Positions 1-4,940 of a stretch of DNA of 8,468 nucleotides are shown here, one piece after another. The position numbers and the translations under genes are program-made. This stretch comes from an uncultured Selenomonadaceae bacterium (GTDB taxonomy: Bacteria; Bacillota; Negativicutes; Selenomonadales; Selenomonadaceae). Location of the stretch: positions 1 to 8,468 of the forward strand of contig CATYZV010000065.1 of NCBI GenBank assembly GCA_958415865.1, written 5' to 3'. The notes beneath the pieces were generated by a model that was not told the origin of the DNA, made no database searches, and worked only from the letters and a program-made list of their open reading frames with translations. The number at the start of each line of letters is the position of its first letter. The first letter of the stretch is position 1.

Positions 1-22
1 TTTCATCTGTTACAATGCTTGA

Positions 23-40
23 TTTTACAGGCTTTTTACA
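23..40 (+). promoter_or_regulatory. Direct repeat TTTTACA-N4-TTTTACA, candidate KdpE box
   Basis: Two identical 7-mers, TTTTACA at 23-29 and 34-40, lie exactly 11 bp apart, one DNA helical turn. OmpR/PhoB-family regulators bind as dimers to direct repeats with this period. From memory, the E. coli KdpE site upstream of kdpFABC is a TTTATA/TTTACA pair with the same period, so the resemblance is close. The site lies about 100 bp upstream of the likely transcription start. That distance suits an upstream or auxiliary site better than one touching RNA polymerase at -35. Binding by KdpE is inferred; the repeat itself is seen directly. Confidence 0.45.
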
Positions 41-61
41 TTGAAAATAAAAGTTGTATTA

Positions 62-78
62 CAATCTTAACAAGATTG
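62..78. promoter_or_regulatory. Perfect 17-nt dyad, operator-like
   Basis: CAATCTT (62-68) and AAGATTG (72-78) are perfect inverted repeats around the 3-nt centre AAC. No T-run follows on either strand, so an intrinsic terminator is unlikely. The symmetry suggests an operator for a homodimeric repressor or activator. The dyad also contains TTAACA (67-72), which lies 33 bp, three helical turns, upstream of the TTAACA at 100-105, so it may be part of an extended regulator array. The bound protein is unknown. Confidence 0.4.
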
Positions 79-99
79 AGAAAATTTCATACCATTATA

Positions 100-131
100 T
101 TAACATAATCTTAACATCGCTGCTATATACT
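100..131 (+). promoter_or_regulatory. Probable kdp promoter with TTAACAT direct repeat overlapping the -35 region
   Basis: TTAACAT occurs at 100-106 and 111-117, a TTAACA-N5-TTAACA arrangement with 11-bp period typical of OmpR/PhoB-family sites, including the Bacillus PhoP box. Eight bases downstream is TATACT (126-131), a good -10. The overlapping reading TGC-TATATA (121-129) is an alternative extended -10. There is no TTGACA-like -35 at normal spacing, and the repeats occupy its place, as in activator-dependent promoters. Transcription would start near 138, leaving a leader of about 50 nt before kdpF, too short for a c-di-AMP riboswitch. KdpE is the likely activator; a PhoB/PhoP-type regulator is the main alternative because the repeat resembles a Pho box. 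Confidence 0.55.
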
Positions 132-175
132 CTAACACCATTCTTAGCTCCTGAGTAGTAATATAAGTCTTACAC

Positions 176-182
176 AAGGAGG
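176..182 (+). promoter_or_regulatory. Ribosome binding site of kdpF
   Basis: AAGGAGG is a near-perfect Shine-Dalgarno sequence. Two in-frame ATGs follow, at 184 and 190. Only the one at 190 has workable spacing (7 nt), so it decides the kdpF start. Confidence 0.8.
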
Positions 183-189
183 AATGAAA

Positions 190-279
190 ATGAATATTCT
201 AGTTTGGATAAGCGGCATAATCGCGACATTATTGCTTATCTACTATTTCTACATTCTTATGAAGGGAGATGAACAATAA
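190..279 (+). CDS. kdpF: KdpF, small membrane subunit of the K+-transporting ATPase
   Basis: This is a 29-residue peptide beginning MNILVWISG and ending MKGDEQ. Residues 3-24 form one strongly hydrophobic helix rich in Ile, Leu, Tyr and Phe, followed by a short charged tail. In E. coli, KdpF is also 29 residues and packs against KdpA, stabilising the KdpFABC complex. The call rests on position directly before kdpA, length, topology and a strong ribosome binding site, since such short peptides carry little sequence signature. The stop TAA shares its last A with the kdpA start codon (TAATG), which indicates translational coupling. The ATG at 184 is in frame but only 1 nt from the Shine-Dalgarno sequence. 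The gene is easily missed because of its size. Confidence 0.85.
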   Translation: MNILVWISGIIATLLLIYYFYILMKGDEQ

Positions 280-2096
280 TGAGTACGGTTTTGCAGTACA
301 TCGTATTTTTGGCAGTACTTGTTATTTTCGGCTATGCTATAAGCGGCTATATGGGCAAAGTCATGACGGGTGAAAAGACCTTTTTGACTCCTGTATTAAA
401 ACCGCTGGAAAATCTCATCTACAAGCTCGTAGGTGTTAAGGTTGACGAAGAACAGACTTGGAAGCAATATTTTATATCTGTTGTATGGTTCTTCTTCATC
501 GGTCTCGGTTTCTTGTTTGTGTTCCAGTGCTTCCAGGACGTTCTGCCTTTTAACCCGCAGAACATCGACCCGATGAGCTGGCATCTGTCCTTCAACACGG
601 CAGCAAGCTTCGCTACCAACACGAACTGGCAGGCATATTCCGGTGAAGGCCAGCTGAGTTATTTCTCGCAGTTCATGGGCCTCACTACTCAGAACTTCGT
701 TTCAGCTGCAACCGGTATAGCAGTCCTGTTCGCTGTAATCCGCGGTTTTGTCCGCGCTAAGGCAAACACGGTCGGTTCTTTCTGGGTTGACCTCACTCGT
801 TCCACCATTTATATTCTCCTGCCTTTGAGCATTATCGTTACACTCGTTATTTCCTCTCAGGGCGTTGTTCAGAACCTGTCCCCGGCTCAGTCCGTACAGC
901 TTCTGGAACCTGTAGCTGCTGACAGCGAAGGCAACCTGATTGAAAATGCAGTAATCAATACCGACACCAATACGGTAACTGTTGACGGTCAGCCCGTTGA
1001 CGGTGCAACCATCATCACTCAGCAGTTCGTACCGATGGGCCCCGGTGCCAGCCAGATCGCTATTAAACAGCTCGGTACTAACGGCGGCGGCTTCATGGGC
1101 GTAAACTCTGCACATCCGCTGGAAAACCCGAATATTCTTACCAATATATTTGAATGTATCGCACTTCTGTTAATTCCTGTAGGCCTCTGCTTCACTTTCG
1201 GCCGCAATATCAAAGATAAGAAACAGGGCGTAGCAATCTTCGCTGCTATGTTCATAATGCTCGTTGCTTTCCTCGCTATCGCAGCTGTAAATGAACAGGC
1301 AGGTACGCCTCAGCTGGCTCAAAACGGTGCCGTTGACATCGTAAGCACTGACGGTCAGGCAGGCGGCAACATGGAAGGCAAGGAATCCCGCTACGGTATT
1401 GCAGCATCCTCTACTTGGGCTACGTTCACCACGGCAGCTTCCAACGGTTCCGTAAACTCCATGCACGACAGTTACACACCGCTCGGCGGTCTCGTTCCTA
1501 CACTCCAGATGCAGCTCGGTGAAGTCGTATTCGGCGGCGTTGGCTGCGGTCTTTACGGTATGCTCGCATTCGCAATCCTCACGGTATTCATCGCAGGCTT
1601 GATGGTAGGCCGTACACCTGAATATCTCTGCAAAAAAATTGAACCTTACGATATGAAATGGGCAACGCTCGTCTGCCTGGCAACTCCTATCGGCATCCTC
1701 GTATTCTGCGGTCTCGCTGCAGTATGGCCCGGTGTGCCTGACAGCCTTAACAACGGCGGTGCACACGGCTTCTCGGAAATGCTCTACGCTTACTCTTCCG
1801 GCGGCGGCAACAACGGTTCCGCATTTGCCGGCTTCAATGCCAATACTCCGTTCATCAACGTTACTATCGGCCTTGAAATGATCTTCGTTCGTCTGCTTCC
1901 TATCCTCGGTATGCTTGCTGTAGCAGGCAGCCTCGTTCAGAAGAAGAAAGTAGCAGTTACTGCCGGCACGCTCTCCACGAGCAACGGTATGTTCGTATTC
2001 CTGCTCATCTTCGTCGTAATTTTGGTAGGTGCCCTGAACTTCTTCCCTGCATTGTCTCTGGGACCTGTAGCCGAATACTTCGGCATGATTTCTTGA
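279..2096 (+). CDS. kdpA: KdpA, potassium-binding and translocating subunit of the Kdp ATPase
   Basis: KdpA is the channel-like subunit (Trk/Ktr/HKT superfamily) of the KdpFABC pump. It selects K+ through four pore loops and passes it towards KdpB. All four filter segments are visible: NTNW at residues 114-117, GTNGGG at 266-271, SNGSVNSMHDS at about 388-398 and NNGSAF at 511-516. The family signature RTPEYL is also present. About ten hydrophobic helices span the chain, the first at about residues 5-25. At 605 residues it is longer than the E. coli protein (557, from memory); much of the excess is a polar, Asp/Asn/Thr-rich segment at residues 210-247 just before the second filter, probably extracytoplasmic. 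The start ATG is preceded by AGGGAG (263-268). Tandem stops TGA-TAG end the gene. kdpB follows after 19 nt. Confidence 0.98.
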   Translation: MSTVLQYIVFLAVLVIFGYAISGYMGKVMTGEKTFLTPVLKPLENLIYKLVGVKVDEEQTWKQYFISVVWFFFIGLGFLFVFQCFQDVLPFNPQNIDPMSWHLSFNTAASFATNTNWQAYSGEGQLSYFSQFMGLTTQNFVSAATGIAVLFAVIRGFVRAKANTVGSFWVDLTRSTIYILLPLSIIVTLVISSQGVVQNLSPAQSVQLLEPVAADSEGNLIENAVINTDTNTVTVDGQPVDGATIITQQFVPMGPGASQIAIKQLGTNGGGFMGVNSAHPLENPNILTNIFECIALLLIPVGLCFTFGRNIKDKKQGVAIFAAMFIMLVAFLAIAAVNEQAGTPQLAQNGAVDIVSTDGQAGGNMEGKESRYGIAASSTWATFTTAASNGSVNSMHDSYTPLGGLVPTLQMQLGEVVFGGVGCGLYGMLAFAILTVFIAGLMVGRTPEYLCKKIEPYDMKWATLVCLATPIGILVFCGLAAVWPGVPDSLNNGGAHGFSEMLYAYSSGGGNNGSAFAGFNANTPFINVTIGLEMIFVRLLPILGMLAVAGSLVQKKKVAVTAGTLSTSNGMFVFLLIFVVILVGALNFFPALSLGPVAEYFGMIS

Positions 2097-2115
2097 TAGG
2101 GGGTAAAATACAGAA

Positions 2116-4182
2116 ATGGCACAAGCTAAATCCGCTCTCACCGACAACGCTATGCTGACGAGAGCGATTAAAGATTCATTTATAAAATTGAGCCCTAAGA
2201 CTCAGGCTGAAAATCCTGTTATGCTCCTGGTATTTATTTCAGCCATCCTCACAACTCTCCTCTGGATCGCATCTCTCGGCGGCCTGAAAGACGTATCCTC
2301 CGGCTACACTTTCGCTATCGCCGTTATTTTGTGGCTCACCTGCCTGTTTGCAAACTTCGCTGAAGCTATTGCAGAAGGCCGTGGCAAAGCACAGGCTGAT
2401 GCCCTGCGCGCTGCCAAAAAGGACGTTGAAGCGTATAAGCTTTCCGATCCTGCTAATAAAGAAAATTTCACTACCGTTATTTCCTCTGATCTGAAAAAAG
2501 GCGATGTCGTAATCGTCAAAGCCGGCCAGCAGATTCCTGCCGACGGCGAAGTAATCGAAGGTGCAGCATCCGTTGATGAATCCGCTATCACCGGTGAATC
2601 TGCTCCTGTAATCAGGGAAAGCGGCGGCGACCGCTCGGCAGTTACCGGCGGTACGACCGTTACTTCTGACTGGCTCGTTATCCGCGTAACGTGCGACAGC
2701 GGTGAATCCTTCCTCGACAAGATGATTTCCATGGTCGAAGGTGCAGCCCGCAAAAAGACTCCTAACGAAATTGCTCTTCAGATTTTCCTGATCGCTCTGT
2801 CCATCATCTTCATCCTCGTAACGATGTCTCTGTACACGTTCTCCGATTTCTCGGCAGGCTTGATGGATAAGCCGAATCCTTCTTCTATCACTACCCTGGT
2901 AGCACTGCTCGTCTGCTTGGCTCCTACCACCATCGGTGCTCTGCTCTCCGCTATCGGCATCGCAGGCATGAGCCGCCTCAATCAGGCCAATGTCCTCGCT
3001 ATGAGCGGTCGTGCTATTGAAGCTGCCGGCGACGTTGACATCCTGATGCTCGACAAGACCGGTACTATCACGCTCGGCAATCGCCAGGCTGCTGAATTCA
3101 TCCCTGTTGACGGCACGGAAGTCAATGAACTTGCCAACGCTGCTCAGCTGTCTTCCCTCGCCGATGAAACGCCGGAAGGCCGCAGCATCGTAGTGCTCGC
3201 CAAAGAAAAATTCGGCCTGCGCGGCAGAAATATCGAAGAAAAACACATGGAATTCGTTCCGTTCACCGCTAAGACGAAAATGAGTGGTGTCAACTACGAC
3301 GGCCATCAGGTGCGCAAAGGTGCAGCTGAAGCCATCAAAGATTACGTTTTATCAAACGGCGGCAAGTACACCACTGAATGTGAAGAAGCCGTAAAGCGCG
3401 TCGCTGAAGCCGGCGGCACTCCGCTGGTCGTAGCTGAAGACTTTAAGGTTCTCGGCGTAATCAACTTAAAAGATATCATTAAGGAAGGCGTTGCAGAAAA
3501 ATTCGCCGACCTTCGCAAAATGGGTATTAAGACCATCATGATCACCGGCGATAACCCGCTGACAGCTGCTGCTATCGCTGCTGAAGCAGGCGTGGATGAC
3601 TTCCTCGCTGAAGCAACTCCTGAAGGCAAGCTCGCCATGATCCGCGACTTCCAGGCAAAAGGCCATCTCGTTGCTATGACCGGCGACGGCACGAACGACG
3701 CTCCGGCACTGGCTCAGGCAGATGTCGCCGTAGCTATGAACACCGGTACTCAGGCAGCTAAGGAAGCCGGCAACATGGTCGACCTCGATTCCTCGCCTAC
3801 GAAGCTCATCGACGTAGTCCGCATCGGCAAACAGTTGCTGATGACCCGCGGCTCGCTGACGACCTTCAGTATCGCCAATGACTTGGCTAAGTACTTTGCC
3901 ATCATTCCGTCGCTGTTCATCACCCTCTATCCGGGTCTTGCCGCACTCAACATCATGAATCTGCACAGCCCGCAGAGCGCAGTGCTCTCCGCTATCATCT
4001 ATAACGCGCTGATCATTGTAGCTTTGATTCCTCTGGCACTCAAAGGTGTTGAATACCGCGAAGTTCCGGCAGGCGAACTCTTGAAGAGAAACCTGCTCAT
4101 CTACGGCCTCGGCGGCATCATCGTACCGTTCATTTTCATCAAATTGATCGATATGATACTCGTCGGCCTCGGCTTGGCTTAA
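2116..4182 (+). CDS. kdpB: KdpB, P-type ATPase catalytic subunit (K+-transporting)
   Basis: KdpB hydrolyses ATP to drive K+ uptake by the KdpFABC complex (P1A-type ATPase). Visible motifs in order: TGES at 159-162 (actuator domain dephosphorylation loop), APTTIGALL at 269-277 in the fourth helix, DKTGT with phosphorylated Asp313, Phe383 and RKG (400-402) of the ATP-binding domain, and TGDGTND at 522-528. FSIANDLAK in the fifth helix contains Asp589 and Lys592, equivalent to the coupling residues Asp583 and Lys586 of E. coli. Seven hydrophobic helices are expected. The length of 688 residues is normal. Ser162 of TGES matches the E. coli serine whose phosphorylation shuts the pump down at high K+. 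A G-run (2099-2103) serves as ribosome binding site at a rather long 12-nt spacing. kdpC follows after 24 nt. Confidence 0.98.
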   Translation: MAQAKSALTDNAMLTRAIKDSFIKLSPKTQAENPVMLLVFISAILTTLLWIASLGGLKDVSSGYTFAIAVILWLTCLFANFAEAIAEGRGKAQADALRAAKKDVEAYKLSDPANKENFTTVISSDLKKGDVVIVKAGQQIPADGEVIEGAASVDESAITGESAPVIRESGGDRSAVTGGTTVTSDWLVIRVTCDSGESFLDKMISMVEGAARKKTPNEIALQIFLIALSIIFILVTMSLYTFSDFSAGLMDKPNPSSITTLVALLVCLAPTTIGALLSAIGIAGMSRLNQANVLAMSGRAIEAAGDVDILMLDKTGTITLGNRQAAEFIPVDGTEVNELANAAQLSSLADETPEGRSIVVLAKEKFGLRGRNIEEKHMEFVPFTAKTKMSGVNYDGHQVRKGAAEAIKDYVLSNGGKYTTECEEAVKRVAEAGGTPLVVAEDFKVLGVINLKDIIKEGVAEKFADLRKMGIKTIMITGDNPLTAAAIAAEAGVDDFLAEATPEGKLAMIRDFQAKGHLVAMTGDGTNDAPALAQADVAVAMNTGTQAAKEAGNMVDLDSSPTKLIDVVRIGKQLLMTRGSLTTFSIANDLAKYFAIIPSLFITLYPGLAALNIMNLHSPQSAVLSAIIYNALIIVALIPLALKGVEYREVPAGELLKRNLLIYGLGGIIVPFIFIKLIDMILVGLGLA

Positions 4183-4206
4183 ACTGGAGAAAGGTGAGAA
4201 TTTGCA

Positions 4207-4800
4207 ATGACTAATTTCAGAAAAGCGTTTCTCAGTGTAGTCGTATTTACAGTATTCTGCGGCTTCATCTACACTATGGTGATGACCGGCATCTGCCAGG
4301 TGCTGTTCCCGGATGCTGCAAACGGCAAGATCATTGAAGTAAACGGCGTTAAATACGGCAGTGAACTGCTCGGCCAGCAATTCACCAGCGATAAGCATAT
4401 GTGGGGCCGCATTACGAAGCTCGATGTCAGCACCTATAAAGACGCTGACGGCAACCAGCTCGCATACGCTGCTCCGTCCAACCTCAGCCCGGCAAGCGAA
4501 GATTATGAAAAACTCGTAGCTGAACGTGTGGAAAAGATCAAAAAGGCCAACCCTGAACAGGGCGACAAACCCATCCCTGTAGACCTCGTTACCAACTCCG
4601 GCAGCGGCCTTGACCCGGACATCTCCGTAGCTGCTGCTGAATATCAGGTACCGCGCCTCGCCCGTGAAAATAACATGAGCGAAGCCGATGTGCAGGCTAT
4701 CATCGACAAATGCACCAGCCATAAATTCCTGGGCTTCTTCGGTGAAGATACGGTAAACGTACTGAAAGTAAATCTGATGCTTGAAAAAATCATCAGCTGA
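4207..4800 (+). CDS. kdpC: KdpC, single-span subunit of the Kdp ATPase
   Basis: KdpC is the small subunit required for KdpFABC assembly and efficient ATP-driven K+ uptake. It has an N-terminal transmembrane helix (about residues 8-30) followed by a soluble domain expected outside the cytoplasm. The family signature SGLDPDIS (133-140) is present, followed by AAA, QVPRLA and a C-terminal segment of the form FLGFFGEDTVNVLKVN. The length of 197 residues is typical. GGTGAG (4193-4198) lies 8 nt before the ATG and supports the start. The gene sits 24 nt after kdpB, as usual for kdpFABC. A 140-nt gap, with a strong stem-loop, separates it from kdpD. Confidence 0.97.
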   Translation: MTNFRKAFLSVVVFTVFCGFIYTMVMTGICQVLFPDAANGKIIEVNGVKYGSELLGQQFTSDKHMWGRITKLDVSTYKDADGNQLAYAAPSNLSPASEDYEKLVAERVEKIKKANPEQGDKPIPVDLVTNSGSGLDPDISVAAAEYQVPRLARENNMSEADVQAIIDKCTSHKFLGFFGEDTVNVLKVNLMLEKIIS

Positions 4801-4822
4801 CAGGCTTAAATAAATAGCTCAC

Positions 4823-4875
4823 CCAACAGATACCTCCATGTCTAAACGGCAATTTTAGATGTGGAGGTATGTTGG
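4823..4875 (+). terminator. 22-bp stem-loop between kdpC and kdpD, terminator- or attenuator-like
   Basis: CCAAC (4823-4827) pairs with GTTGG (4871-4875). After a 2-nt bulge (AG), ATACCTCCA (4830-4838) pairs with TGGAGGTAT (4862-4870). Two G-U wobbles and TCTAAA/TTTAGA (4841-4846/4854-4859) follow, closing on a 7-nt loop. The following tract, TTTATTG, is only moderately U-rich, so termination may be partial. This could lower kdpDE expression relative to kdpFABC, or mark an RNA processing or 3'-end stabilising site. The stem-loop is certain as sequence; its role is inferred. Confidence 0.6.
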
Positions 4876-4879
4876 TTTA

Positions 4880-4908
4880 TTGCAAAAAACAGTTCTATAG
4901 ATTAAGAT
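4880..4908 (+). promoter_or_regulatory. Possible weak internal promoter for kdpDE
   Basis: TTGCAA (4880-4885) and TAAGAT (4903-4908) are separated by 17 bp, and each matches the sigma-70 consensus at 4 of 6 positions. They follow the intergenic stem-loop directly and precede kdpD by about 32 nt. A basal promoter here would keep the sensor and regulator present before induction, as such autoregulated pairs require. The match is weak in AT-rich DNA and may be chance. Confidence 0.25.
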
Positions 4909-4925
4909 ATAAAGAAGAAACAAAT

Positions 4926-4932
4926 GAGGAGG
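4926..4932 (+). promoter_or_regulatory. Ribosome binding site of kdpD
   Basis: GAGGAGG lies 8 nt before the ATG at 4941 and decides the kdpD start over an in-frame ATG at 4869. That earlier ATG lies inside the 3' arm of the stem-loop, with GGAGG only 1 nt before it. Confidence 0.8.
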
Positions 4933-4940
4933 AATCTCTA

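Noticed and set aside
148..181. Leader pairing CTCCT (148-152) with AGGAG (177-181) to hide the kdpF ribosome binding site
   Set aside because: Only 5 bp with a long loop and no extension on either side; probably chance.
132..189. c-di-AMP riboswitch in the kdp leader
   Set aside because: Only about 50 nt lie between the likely transcription start and kdpF, far too short for that riboswitch, and no matching fold is apparent.
1170..2147. Antisense open frame (325 codons) opposite kdpA and the kdpB start
   Set aside because: Shadow of kdpA; the translated product is Cys- and charge-rich with no recognisable domain.
2239..3306. Antisense open frame (355 codons) opposite kdpB
   Set aside because: Shadow of a strongly codon-biased gene; no motif or start signal supports it.
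3466..4722. Long antisense open frame (418 codons) opposite kdpB and kdpC
   Set aside because: It lies entirely opposite genes with clear family motifs, has no ribosome binding site that I can see, and encodes low-complexity-looking protein with no recognisable fold. Codon bias of kdpB and kdpC explains the lack of stops.
4869..4940. Upstream start for kdpD adding 24 residues
   Set aside because: The ATG lies in the 3' arm of the stem-loop with GGAGG only 1 nt away. The extension is not typical of KdpD, and the ATG at 4941 has an excellent ribosome binding site.
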